NCBI GenBank assembly: GCA_030522415.1
Contig: CM060104.1
Coordinates: 16,942,229-17,006,228, forward strand
Origin: Channallabes apus
Lineage: Eukaryota > Chordata > Actinopteri > Siluriformes > Clariidae
DNA: 64,000 nucleotides
Direction: 5' to 3'
Positions 23,481-37,500 of this stretch are shown in pieces. Positions within the stretch are counted from its first letter, which is position 1; every line of letters begins with the position of its first letter. The translations under genes were made by a program, and so were the position numbers. The notes under the pieces were generated by a model. The model was not told the origin of the DNA. It worked only from the letters and a program-made list of their open reading frames with translations, and did no database searches.

Positions 23481-23867
23481 TCCTTGTTTGGGAAGTGTGT
23501 AATTACACTTAGGCCCTGTCGTGTCTTACGGCAGAACATAATGTATTCTCTTTATAATATATAATATTAGATATTAATGTACAGAGGTCTAAAATATGTT
23601 ACTTTCTGGTATTCCTGTTACATGACAGTATTATCATGTTGGAATCATACAGTGCGACTTGTCAACAAACCCAGTATATATGCTGTTTAGACTGCATTAA
23701 TATAGTCCACAATTTCACCCTTCTTTTCTAAATCTAACCATTTTACATTCGTTTATTTCACCACGTCATCATTTTCCAGCTATGACTCCTTTAACTGTAA
23801 AATCAATTGGACTAAATTCAGATTTCTGAACACAATCTAACTATACACACATTAGTGTATATGTTAA

Positions 23868-24098
23868 CACTGTGGTCTCACACCTCCAGGGCAGAGGGTT
23901 CGATTCCCACCTCAGGTTTCTGTGCGTAGATTTTGTATATTGTCCCTGTGCCTGATGGGTTTACTCCAGTTTCCTCACATACCCCAAAGACATGCAGATT
24001 AGGTGAACTGTGTACCTGTCTTGTGTGTGAAGTCTCAGGATATGCTTCGGGCCTCCCACGACCCTGTACAGGATACGTGGTATAGAAGATGAATGAAT
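23868..24098 (+). repeat. DANA-like SINE in the first intron of the JIP-family gene
   Basis: Plus-orientation copy with GGTTCGATTCCC box B, the CCAAAGACATGCAGATTAGG block and a GAATGAAT tail. It is diverged and the box A region is partly lost. Confidence 0.75.
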
Positions 24099-25003
24099 TA
24101 ATGTTTACAAGAGTATAATTAATATTTAGGCTTTCTTTAATTATTTTTTTTACATAAGCTCATACATTATTTTTTTTATTCCTATATTTTCCAGTATATG
24201 ACTCATTAGTTATGAGTTATTAGAATTTATAGGCTTGTTTGTGTTTTTCATATTGATGTAGTTCAGTTAAACCATTTCAATTTAAGTATGCAATTAATGC
24301 AGCAAATGTGAGTCAATAACACATGTAATATTAGCCATGGGTTGTGAATAATACTATCACTACTATGGCAAAATAAAAATATCATGCAAGACCCCATATA
24401 TGTGAAAAACGCTGTGAAACCTGTCAGTCTGTTAATGCTGATGTTATTTCAGTGCTCCTGTACATGATCCAGATTGCTTGTCTTCCCTAATCACTATAAC
24501 CAGATTAAGTTTTTTTTATTTACAAACAACTGTGCTATTCATGTTTAAAAATATTCCACAGTCATCAGAATACAATGTATAATAATTTAAGTAGATACAT
24601 TCCTTCCTCTTTTTCAGAATGGACACCGAAACCCAAACAGACATTTGTTAATCCTGTCCCAGTATAAAGGCAGCTTGTTGGATCGCCTTTGAAATCCTGT
24701 GTGTTTACAGTATATGAGAAGATGGAAATGGATAAGACAGAAGCATGTGAAGTTAACAGTGACTTTATTAGTTGTTAGTTGGGAATTTACTTAAACAAAA
24801 GATTTACAAATGCAGATATGCACTTGTAGATCTACCGGGTTTGCTTTCACTCCGCATTTAGGACACGTTGAGGTGATTGAAATGGATACAAAGATGATGT
24901 AAGTTATTATGGGAAGGAAATTTCTTGGGGGGACAAACTGGGAGGTAAAGTGAAATACAGACACCAGAGTTTGATTGAGACAAATGCTAAAAAAGGAAAA
25001 GAA

Positions 25004-25528
25004 ATGGAGTATGGAGAAATTTCTGTGAGTGGTATGGGAGACCTGGAGCTGGACCCAGACATTGTAAGCGAAGAGGCTGGAAAATTGTACTCTGAACTTC
25101 AGGTAACCAGTCACATTGTGCACCTTGCACTTTTTACACATTCATGTCACATACCAAACTGAGAACTGAGCCGAGAGGTCCAAAATCCAAAGCCCCTATT
25201 TATGAACACATCGCATACTGTAGTTAATTGCTTTGCTAAACTGTGTGTCCTAGGTATTCAAATAGTAGGGCTTTACTATCATTTCCTAAAGGAAATGTAC
25301 CCTTTGCACCATCAAAAGACTCCCTGATGTAGTGACGTACTCTTCCTGTCTTAGTGGCTGTGTGTGAAGATAAGAGGCTAAAACTAGAAACAAATAGCTA
25401 CAGTCATCATGTTCTCTAAATAAATTATATGTCCACAGCACATTGTGTTTCCTCAACACTTCTATCTGTTTTTTTAATAAAAAAAAAAAAAAAAAATTTC
25501 ATTCTCTGCTATTTTTATTTCTCAAACT

Positions 25529-25579
<51 letters not shown>

Positions 25580-28500
25580 TCAGTTGTGGAGACTCATGGA
25601 GCAGACGTGGTTGAATCACTGCTGCCCATCCTGGTGTGGGTTCTTGAAGGGCTCGCCAGCTGTCGGTCTCACCTGAGAGAGAGCGAGGAGGAGGTGGAAA
25701 AGGTGAAAGGAGAGAGGGAAGAGCTGCTCGAGAGATATGAGAGAGAGAGAACACTACGTAGGGAGAGCCAGGAGGTGAGTGTAGAATTTGTCCTGACTTA
25801 AACACTTCAAGCTGAGATCAGTCTTTGCTTTTCAGCTTGTTATCCATCTGTTCAAAACTAGTGCATCAGTTTTTTTTTTTTTCACTTCTTTTTGCAGCGC
25901 TATTTGGAGTTAGATGATCAGTTCGAACAGGAGAGGAGGGCAATTCGTGGAAGAGACAAAGAGCGAGAGAAGAGAGAAAGAGATCTGGAGAAGAAAGCCA
26001 GAGAGCAAGCTGACCAGAGTAAATCCAGTTTTCCCACCTCTTTTTTTACTTTGATACTAGAAGGCCACACCAGTTTTGAAGTATGGGTTCTTTTTGCTTT
26101 TTGTTTTTCTTCGAAAAACTACTACTAGATAGTTCTTCCCAATCACACAACAACTACCAAACAGTGAAAATGAGAGCTCGCACAACTTCTGCCTATGCTG
26201 TGTCATAGGCCAGCTGAAAAAATTACAAATCATAGCATTAACTTCTGTGTACAAGCTCACAAAGGGTTGTGATTAGGGCTGCAACAACTAATCGATAAAA
26301 TCGATAATTATCGATAATGAAATTCGTTGTCAACGAATGCCGTTATCGATTAGTTGGGCTGCTCACGTTATTGAGGCGCGCGACCACAAGATGCACAAAT
26401 ACACACACAGATACACACTAACACTAGCAATGGAGTTTACAGAAGCGTTTGCAGGAAAAAGCGCGCGCCCCAAGTCCTCCAAGGTATGGGAGCAATTTAC
26501 ATTAAAAGCCTCTTATCGGGTGTTAAAATCGACCGTTTTTCTGCCGGTCGTAGTGTCCGGTGAGCGCGGATGAAGTGCCGAGGGTTTTCTACACATACAT
26601 AGGAGTCAGTGAGAGAGTTCAGACGGGCTTCGGTGACGCCACCAAAGCCCGTGTGAACACTCTCACCGGCTGCGCGGTTATACGGGGTAATAAAAAAAAT
26701 AAAAAAACCGTTGCATGCAGCTTTTTCTTTGCGTTCAAATACCAACGAACGCGAGGAAAACACTTCTAGTGCGTTTTCTTCACGTTCATTTTACACTTCG
26801 GAGGACCGAATATATCCCATCATCCTACAGGCTATACAGAGGGAAAAAGGGCAAAATAAACAGTGAATCCAGTAGCGGCGAGTTTTTTTTCTCCCTACGT
26901 CACCGTATTACGAGAATATCTAGTATTTATTTATTTATTTATTTATTTATTTATTGAGACAAAAAAAAAGAGGATAAAATACACGAGAGGATCGAAATAA
27001 TGTATAAACCGTGAAAAGGATGTAGTAGACACTTCAATTAAAAATAATATCAATCTAGAAATCTATTAAGAGAATTTAAGTCATTCTTAACAACTGAATG
27101 TATTTTTGTATTTTTGTTTATATACACACACATACACACACTGTAAACTTGCTATCTGCAATTATTGTTAAAAACAAAAATGTTGATTTACATAAAATAA
27201 GGTTTAAATGTCAAAATTAAAGATAATTAAACTATGTGGCTATTGCATTTTTTAAAGTTTACTTTTATACATAAATAATACCCTGATTTATGGTTTTATA
27301 TAGTTAAGCAAAACATCAAATTAAAGCGTCTAGCTTTTATCCAATTTAATCGATATACATATAATGTATGTATGTATGTATGTATGTACTGTATGTATGC
27401 ATGTATGTATACAGATGGCAAGTTGACAGTGTTTTATTTACATATATAAATATAACAGTCAACTTGCCATCTGCAATTATTGTTAAAAACAAAACAAATG
27501 TTGGTATGGTTTTATATATAATTATAAGCAAAACATCAAATAAAAGAAGCGCTTAACGGTATCCGATTAATCGATTAATCGAAACAATAATCGGCCAACT
27601 AATCGATTATCAAAATAATCGTTAGTTGCAGCCCTAGTTGTGATTGGCTGACAGAGAAAATTAATAATGTCATTCCCGCGGAGAGGACTTCCAATTTTCT
27701 CTTTTGGCTTCATGTGCACAGATGGTGCATGGCATTATCAAGATTTAAGTTTAGTATTTTCTGTTCGTCACTTGGTAACTGATAGTAAAGTAGTGGGGTA
27801 GGGTAGTAGTGTTACCCTGTCCTGTCTAGTATGAGATTCACGTTACGTCATTGACTAAGTAAAATTATGATTTTAATATATTTTGAATTTCAGTACTGTT
27901 TGAATTTTTTGTTGTATTTAATCTACATTGCTTCTAATAACAAACAAAAAAAATCCTAAAGTCAAATAGATATACAGTTCAAGCTAGAATGTTCATACAC
28001 TTCCATTTTGTAAGCATGATCAGATTTTTCATATATTACACAACAAATTTACAACTTAATTTTCTTTATGGTTGCTTTACATGTACCATGGTTCTGTTTC
28101 ATTCAGTGGTGGCTTTGGAGGAACAGAGAGCAAGTCTGACCAGGGAGTTAAGCGCATTGAAACACACACATGGCAAGGTCAGTATCTTGCCTCTCCCATG
28201 ACTTTTAGCTCAGAAAATGTTTCAGCACTTTAGCCTTTCTCTGTCTTTCTGTATCCAGTTAGTCCTAGCATATCGGGATGTGGTGGAAAAGAAAAAGGAG
28301 TTGGAGAGGGAAGGGTCCCCTCTAAGGTATGGCCTATTTTGTTTGTTTAGCACTAGTTTTTTTTTATCCATTTTTTAAAATGTTTTGTTATTCCATACTT
28401 CCATGTTCAATTAATTTCATGCATAAATTAGTTATACTTTCATGTTTGATTTACATGTCTTCTGTGTCCTGAAATCATGCATTGATACATGAAAACAATC

Positions 28501-31500
28501 CTTCTGTTATCTCAGCCATTGTGGACTAATATAGAATTTTCCTATTCATGCTATTATGTGTAATCAGTACTGCTAGTATGTTTTCCACATTTGGACACAG
28601 TTATGAGTCTTACCTGTTATGTTATAGAAATCATATTTGCTCCAAAAGTTCAGAGCCACCAGAAGAAAATGCCACCGGCCAGGTACAACATTACTCATTG
28701 GACTGCTATAATTAGAAGCACTTTTTACATGATACCGTTTTTTATGGTTTGCGGATTATTAGTATTTTTTTGTAAGACGTTCTTTTTCCAATTTCTTTGT
28801 CTATATAGCATGAGGAAACAACTGAAGTTGCCTCCAACTCCAAAATATCAGACACTTCAGCTTCTACAGACACTGAATTGATCAAAACTGAAACTATTAA
28901 TGATTCATTCTTTATCGACAACATCATAAGCTCTACTCCGGAGCTGGCTCAGCTTCAGGGCCTTGTTGAAGCGAGGTATGATGTGCAGTTAGCTTCTATA
29001 TTTTCAATTATCTTATATGTTCTGCTTTCTTTGTGTCCTTTTTTTGTTTGTTTTCTTTATGAAACGATCTTTATCATTTTAAAGGAAAAATATGTTGATT
29101 CCAAATTTCACGGTGTCAACAAATCCCAAAAAAGTTGGGACAAGTAGCAATAAGAGGCTGGAAAAAGTAAATTTGAGCATAACGAAGAGCTGGAAGACCA
29201 ATTAACAGTAATTAGGTTAATTGGCAACATGATTGGGTATAAAAAGAGCTTCTCAGAATGGCAGTGTCTCTCAGAAGCCAAGATGGGTAGAGGATCACCA
29301 ATTCCCACAATATTGCGCAGAAAGATAGTGGAGCAATATCAGAAAGGTGTTACCCAGCGAAAAATTGCAAAGACTTTGCAGTTATCATCATCAACTGTGC
29401 ATAATATCATCCGAAGATTCAGAGAATCTGGAACAATCTCTGTGCGTAAGGGTCAAGGGCGTAAAACCATACTGTATGCCCGTGATCTCCGGGCCCTTAA
29501 ACGACACTGCACCACAAACAGGAATGCTACTGTAAAGGAAATCACAGAATGGGCTCAGGAATACTTCCAGAAACCATTGTCAGTGAACACAATCCACCGT
29601 GCCATCCGCCGTTGTCAGCTGAAACTCTACAGTGCAAAGAAGAAGCCATTTCTAAGCAAGATCCACAAGCACAGGCGTTTTCATTGGTCGAGGGATCATT
29701 TAAAATGGAGTGTGGCAAAATAGAAGACTGTTCTGTGGTCAGACGAGTCACGATTCGAAGTTCTTGTTGGAAATGTGGGACGCCATGTCATCCGGACTAA
29801 AGAGGACAAGGACAACCCAAGTTGTTATCAACGCTCAGTTCAGAAGCCTGCATCTCTGATGGTATGAGGTTGCATGAGTGCGTGTGGCATGGGCAGCTTG
29901 CATGTCTGGAAAGGCACCATCAATGCAGAAAAATATATTCAGGTTCTAGAACAGCATATGCTGCCATCCAGACGTCATCTCTTTCAGGTAAGACCCTGCA
30001 TTTTTCAACAAGATAATGCCAGACCACATTCTGCATCAATCACAACATCATGGCTGCGTAGGAGAAGGATCCGGGTACTGAAATGGCCAGTCTGCAGTCC
30101 AGATCTTTCCCCTATAGAGAACATTTGGCGCATCATAAAGAGGAAGGTGCGACAAAGAAGGCCCAAGACGATTGAACAGTTAGAGGCCTGTATTAGACAA
30201 GAATGGGAGAGCATTCCTATTTCTAAACTTGAGAAACTGGTCTCCTCGGTCCCCAGACGTCTGTTGAGTGTTGTAAGAAGAAGGGGAGATGCCACACAGT
30301 GGTGAAAATGGCCTTGTCCCAACTTTTTTGGGATTTGTTGACACCATGACATTTTGATTCACCATATTTTTCCTTTAAAATGATACATTTTCTCAGTTTA
30401 AACTTTTGTTCCGTGATTTATGTTCTATTCTGAATAAAATATTGACATTTGCCATCTCCACATCATTGCATTTTTTTTGGAATCCGGTTTGTAGAAAAAA
30501 AGAGAGACAGATAGCGGCACGCTCTCAGTTTAAGTGTAAAAGCACATAGATATAAACATTCTAAATTGCACATAAATCCTCTGTAATTGTAGATTCACCC
30601 AGAGGGAACCGAAAGTTTTATTTTTAGTTTCCAGAGGCCTTGAGGAGATGGCGATGCTCTGTTGGTGTTTTGTATTTGGTTTTCGTTTCAGTTCCCAATT
30701 AATAATTCCACGTTGTCTTCAAACGGAAAGGTTTTCCCGTGCATATGTCATAAGCACTCTCTTGAACTCCTATTTCTTTGACCCCTTCAGAAGCCCTCCA
30801 TGGGGCTCTTATAAATAGTATTACATCCTGTGGTAACACTCTAACATAATTATGTTCCACTTTCTGTTCTTTTTTTCTGCATGATTGATATCTTGCTCTC
30901 TACACCATTTTAACTGAAATAGAGAGTTTCTTCTATCAACTGCAGCCACAATCTAGTTACTTATTAAGCAGTACCAGTAATCTTGGTTAAATTGATTTAT
31001 TTTTTTTAAAGAATTTTCCTGTCTTACTGAGAAAGAAGGAAATGTAATGGTATATCATAATATAATATAAATAATAATTAGCTCTGTTGAATAGTGTAAT
31101 GTAACTTTATATTTGATTGGTCCTCCTGATTCAATGAGGTTTTAAGTCTAGAATTGCAAAACTACCAAGACTAACTGTCAGTACAGCAGTTGTATACAGC
31201 ATACAGCTTATGCTGTGACTAGCTTGTCAGTGTTTGGCTCAGTAGGACTTCATACTGACTTCAGGTGTTTATGCTCCCTGCTACTAAATCTAAATACTAA
31301 ATCTGCAGTTTGTTTGTTTGTTTTTGTTTGCTTTTTGCTTAGCACCCCACTTCGAGCAGAAAGTGAAGAACAAAACTGCAGCCTAGAGGAAGCAATCATA
31401 CCGATTAAAGAGGAGATGGGTGAGGAGAAAAAGGAAACCAATCAGGATGATGAAAAAGGAGAAAAAGAAAAGGACTTGGACAGTTTGGAGTGGGAGATAA

Positions 31501-34500
31501 GAAACACAGATTCTGTATTTTCTGAGCTCTCAGAACTCAGTCAGGAATACGTGGAGAGTGTCGATCATGGAGTCAGTGTGAGAGGTAGGTTTAAAGAACG
31601 CATGATTGATTTGGCAATTTCTTAGAGCTGGAATTATATGAAAACTGTATTTCAGTAAAAGCCATGTCATACAGTACGTGGGTGTTGTTTTTCTGTTCTC
31701 TCTGTCGTTTCCATGCAGACAGCACAGTCCAGTTTGAGGAGATTCTTTTGCAGTATGAGGAACTGAAACACACCCAGTAAGAGCTTGCAGAACACTGATC
31801 CAAAGATATTCAGAAGAAAATAAATAATTAGCAATAAATATAATAAATACAATAAATAATTAGCTTTAGCTTAAGGTTTCTAAACTAATGTGTATTTTTT
31901 TCACTATTTAATGTAATGCACCATTAGAGTATGTGGCCATTTATCATGTATAATGAAGGCACATGTTGGTGCTCCAAGGACAGCTCTGATTTAAAGAGTA
32001 ATGCTTGTAGATTTTATTCCATAACACAATACAGCTGTAACATTTTTTTCTCCCTTTTAGTGAGACGATAGATGCTGCTCGTAAGGCCCTTATTTCTCGT
32101 GTAGAGGAACTGACAAATGAGAGGTCTGCTCTGAACCTGGAGCTCACTTCCTCTCAGGAAACCATTAACCGACTGGAGGGCAAAACCAAGGAGATGGAAG
32201 AGGAGACCAAGAGGTACTATAAGTTTACAATTAGTTTTGTTCCGCTTCTCAGGTTCATAAGCAGCGATTCCTCTTTCCGTCATCCTTGAAATGCAGGACC
32301 TACTGTATTCCTGTACATCAGAATACAGCATGGTAAAATTTTTGTTTTGTATGTTTGTTTTATTAAGGTCATGTGGATACTTTTTTATAGTAAAGACATA
32401 TCTTTTTTGTGTGCATTCTTAATGTAGCATAAGAATGTAAAAATTAATAGATTAAATGACAGGCAAGCAAATGTATCCAATGTGTCCTGCTAATGAAACA
32501 AATCTGTTTTTAAAAAAAAGTAGATCCTGGTAGGCTTGCTGCAGATTTTAGTATAAATTTTCAGTGCATCTGGAAAGGGCTTTACTTTTCCCACATTTTG
32601 CTATTTTACAGCCTTATTTCAAAATACATTAAATTTATTATTTGTCTCAAAATTCTACAAACAACGTGAAAGAAGTTTGTTTGCAAATTTATTCAGAAAT
32701 GTAAAAAAAAAAAATCACATGTACATAAGTATTCACAATCTTTGCCATGACACTCAGAATTAAGTTCAGGGGCATCCTCTTCTGATCATCTTCACTGATC
32801 ATCCTTGAGATGTTTCAACAACTCGATTGAAGTCCACCTGTGGTAACTTCAGTTGATTGGACACTCTGAAAGATCTCCGGTGTTTCTCTGTGGAAAGAGG
32901 ATGACCTTTCAGAAAAGCAACCATTTCTGTGGTTCAGTGGCCAGACGGAAGCCACTCCTCAGTAAAAGGCACATGACCGGCTCCTAGAGTTTGCCAAAAT
33001 GCTCACGCCATGAGAATTTTGTTGTTGTTGTTGTAGCACCTTTGGCACCAATTACTGCCTCAAGTCTTTGAGTATGATGCTACAAGATGTTAAAATTTTT
33101 CGTCTCCTATTTATACCTAATCGTTAAATATTAAATATTGTAGTAGATACAGTAGGCAAGACTCCTGTGCAGAATAAGGGTGATTTAGGCTAAAGCATTT
33201 TTTTTGTTCATTTTTAAAACTACTACCTGTAATAAATTGCAGCCTTTCACGATTAAATAATTGCAGAAGTCCATATGGCATTTAAAAAAATTTAATTTAT
33301 GCAACTAATTGTGAAGAATTGTTTGGACAAAAATACATAAACATTTTAGCTGGGGTTGGCTTACAATTGTCATTTAAATTTTCTGTATTCCTCTCTCTCT
33401 TATTGCATGTGTTGTATTTTTACCCTCGTAGGCTTCGCAAAGAACTGGAAACATTACAGACTGAGGAATCTGACGTAAGTTTTTTTACATTTCTGTGTCA
33501 AATTATAGTTATAATTTTTCATCCCCCATATTGTTATCAAACATAATGCGAATCAAGGAGATGAAAGTTCTGCAAACCTGATGCAGGTGTAATAAGGGCT
33601 AGAACAAGGTGAAAATATAGACAAGCTTTTACCAGGATGTGCTATGATCCATAATGTGTTGCAGTTGTACAAAACGAATGACCGACACCAGCTACTTTTT
33701 TCCCTTTCCCATTAGGCTACTTTGTCTACCTCAAACCGCCGGTTCTCTCGTTCAGAAATGGCTCGTGTGGTTATGGAGAAGAACCAGTATAAGGAGCGGT
33801 TGATTGAACTACAGGATGCTCTGCGTCGGGCTCAGGCTCTTGGGTCTGTTCAGCTACAGTTTTCAGGATACTGTATACATCTGCCATGCTCATTCAGACA
33901 GTAGAATATATTGCACTGAGTGAATTTTATTAGGATATATCTGAATATTTTAATATTCAATTGTTATCAAAATTTGGATAAAATGTTTTTTTTTTTGCCT
34001 TGGCTTTTTTCCTTTTATAGAGTTGCAAAGAATGAAAAGATCCCAGAAGACAAGAAGAGCAGTGTATGGAAGAGGTTTGAAACACGTTTTTTCTCTACTC
34101 TTTGACATTTCCAGTGATGCACGGACAATTGTAATCCTGTCTATAGTTATGTCTGTCTGTCAGTCTATTCACTTAAACACAAGAAACACAAGTTTTCCAC
34201 TTACTACTTATATAGTATTTTCTTTTACAAATGTGTCAACATTATTGGCGGTCATAATTAATTCTTATATATTGAATTATTTTACATATTGACATCTTTG
34301 CCAGGCAAAATTATGCCAAGATAAATATCTTGAAAAGTGTGTAAAATCCAATTCCAGGATCACCACCATTTCAAATATAACAGGAATGTTGATTATCATT
34401 AATGACCTTGTCAGATAAAATAACTGACTATCTGTGTCTTCATTGCTTCAAAAGAGATTTTGTAACATCATTTTTTTTTCTCTCTATAAAACATGTTTTA

Positions 34501-37500
34501 AAAATTCAAAAAAGTAGAAGATTCAGTGGGTAGATGGCATGTTTTCCTTGGAATGGCTGACATCTACCTTTGCAGAGTTGCAATCACCAAACCTGTTAGA
34601 GATTTATAAATGTTATTTTGGTACTTGTCTTTTACAGGTTTAATCGTTTTCTTGGTTTGACAAAGGACCAGCTTGCTCCAGCTGCTTTGGCTCCAGCTGC
34701 TTTGGCCCTTACTGTCCCCCCAGGGTCCTCTTCCCTTTCCCCACCAGTTGGTTCACCTCATAAGCTGCCTGTTCCTGTGACCCAGACCGGGTATGCAGGC
34801 TTCTTTTCTGATCATGTTTATAGACACAGTTGTTCAACTTTACACATTTATTTAAATAAAAAAATGCTTTATTCCTCACACCATAATGTCCTAGAGTTTT
34901 TTTGACCACAAACTCTAGTAATGTGTGCTCTCATTGTCTCCTCAGGGAATCTTTATCTCCCAGGCTTAGGAGGAGAGAGCTGTACCGGGAGATCCGCTCT
35001 CATGTGTGGGGAAATCTGGGGAAAAAACAGGTTTATGGCTGGAGCATGCCCCTTTCTCACATGGACACACAGGTATGCACACACGTGCACATGCATGCCT
35101 GCTCTCACCATCAGTACATGTTTAATGAAGCGTAGATACTTCAGCACCTTCCTCTCTTTGTAATTTCATTGAAATACTTGTATCGTTTTCTGGATTAAAA
35201 AAAACAAACAAAAAAATTATCCTGTTTGTGTGCTTGTATGAACCAGAACACTGAGCAACTTCTGGAGCCTAAAGACGTTCCTGTCCTCACACAGTTGCGT
35301 TTGCTTGACCAAAGAGATGCTTCTGCTAAGGTCAGATCAAGTTATTGTTAAATTTCTCGGCTGCTCTTTGAATATATTTATCACTTTTAATGAGGGGACG
35401 TTATTTAGAATTGTTTTAATAACAAAAACTTCATCCTCTATTTAAATTATTAAATAGCTAAATGATTTCCCAGTGGTTACTGAGGTTGGGTTGCATTTAG
35501 AATACATTTTCAAGGCAAGACAAACAGGTTTTTTGATTGTTTAGAATAACACAACACGGTTGTTAGAGTAAAATCTCCCTTTATTTCTCTATATAATCCC
35601 TTACTACACTAATAAACTTATCTCAGTGTTTCACTAGTGCTTGGATACCATCAAGGTAGAAAGTTTGTATGTCGGAGCAATATTCTGCTGCTTCAAGTCT
35701 GAAACACTGTCCTTCCAGGAATTTCTTTAATGGTCCAAACAGGCTTGGAACGAGATCAGGACTGTATGACGGATGTAGCAATAACTCCCATTTGAGTTCC
35801 TGTAATGTGCAAGTGGTGCTCGTGAATGATTGTGTATACAGTTCCCACAGACTCTTCTGCAAGTTGGCGACAAGTTATCCGTCGATTTTCTAGGAGCAGG
35901 CATTCTACTCACTGAATGTTTACGGCATCAACTGTAGTGGGGTCGGAGCCGCCTCAGCCAAGATCATAGTTCACGGACATGCAGCATTCTTTGCAATATT
36001 TACACCATTCAAATGTTTTGACTGCGGCTAAGAGTCTCATCACCTTACTGTGCTTAAGCTCGTCTGTAAATGTCAGTCGGTTTTACACCTTTATTCATGA
36101 GAAATGTCATCACAAGTCCTGGTTTGACTTGAACACCCCTCATATTTTAGAATATATACAGTGTTTATGCATTAACTGTATGTATATTTCGAAGGCACAA
36201 TTTCTTTTTCATTGATGACTGATCACTTGGATCACTTTAAGTTGTAATCAACAGTCAGATATCATTTTGAAAGTTAAAAATGTATTGGTCTTGATTCATG
36301 TGTATTAAAGTCCTGTTTTTCTTAATTGTAGCTGACCTGTGCGGTAGCAGTCCCACCAGAGGTGTCGGGAGAGCAGGCGGTACGTTAAATTTATAATCTG
36401 CTACAATTTACTTAAGATTGAGTTCCTGTGTTTTGTATAATTACAGAGGAAGCACAGAAATTGATAATTACAGTATGTACCTGCTCCTACATGACCAAGG
36501 CCTCAAATTATGCAGAAGTAAAACAAATCTAGAATCGGTTTTATTTTTATTCAGTTTGCCTCATGTTATTTTTCTGACCCCGAGACACATTTTTATCATA
36601 TGCATCAATATCATCTGGAATAGGGGTGGGCGATATACCGGTATACACGGTTAACCGGTAGAAATTTGTCAACTGATAGAGATTTTGGTCTATTGTCTTA
36701 ATCGCGGTTGAGCTCATGTGACGTTGCACGTTACGTAACCACGCAATACACATTCACTTCTATGGGAAGCCAAACACATCTAAAGTGGGACGAAACCGTG
36801 GCACCCGATTGAGCCGGCGTGGGCAGAACAAATATCCAGACCCAGTGGATCGCGCAGCACGGACCAACTTGAGCAGCGCTGCTCGAATCACAAACCTGCG
36901 CCACGCTGATAGAAATAGACTGCGCCGACCATCGAAATACATTTTACCCCGCTGGGATGCACACGTACAAACCAAGCATGGCAAGGCGGAAACAATATTA
37001 AACAGTCTTGACATTTTAAATAAATAGGTTTTAAATAAAACAGTGAGTCGCGCAGGTTTGTGATTCGAGCAGCACTGCTCAAGTTAACCCGGGCTGTGTG
37101 AATAAACCAGATCATCTCTGCGCTATCCAGATAGTCGCGCTGCGCTGTCCACTGGGCCGCGCAGATATTTGGTTCAATCGGGTGTAAAAACAATAAAAAC
37201 GAGAGCACGCAAAATCCTTATCAACTGTTTATTCTCCTTTATTCACAAAATCAAATTGACACTCTAGAGGAGGAAGTGCGCATGCGCCTTTTGCCCTTCT
37301 ACGGCAAACCCCGAGGGGATAAAAACCTCACACACACACATATGCACCTCACGAGCGCCTGTGCATCTAACATTAGCACAATATAACAAAATCACATTAG
37401 GTTTGTTACACATCCAATCGAATATGGCCAAAGTAAAAAAATGCGGCAAACCTCAGCAATTCCCAGTTTAAATAAAATTACATTATGTAAAACAGTTTCT

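Noticed and set aside
24950..25003. Upstream start for the JIP protein
   Set aside because: The codon at 24950 is GTG, not ATG; the first in-frame ATG is at 25004 with good context.
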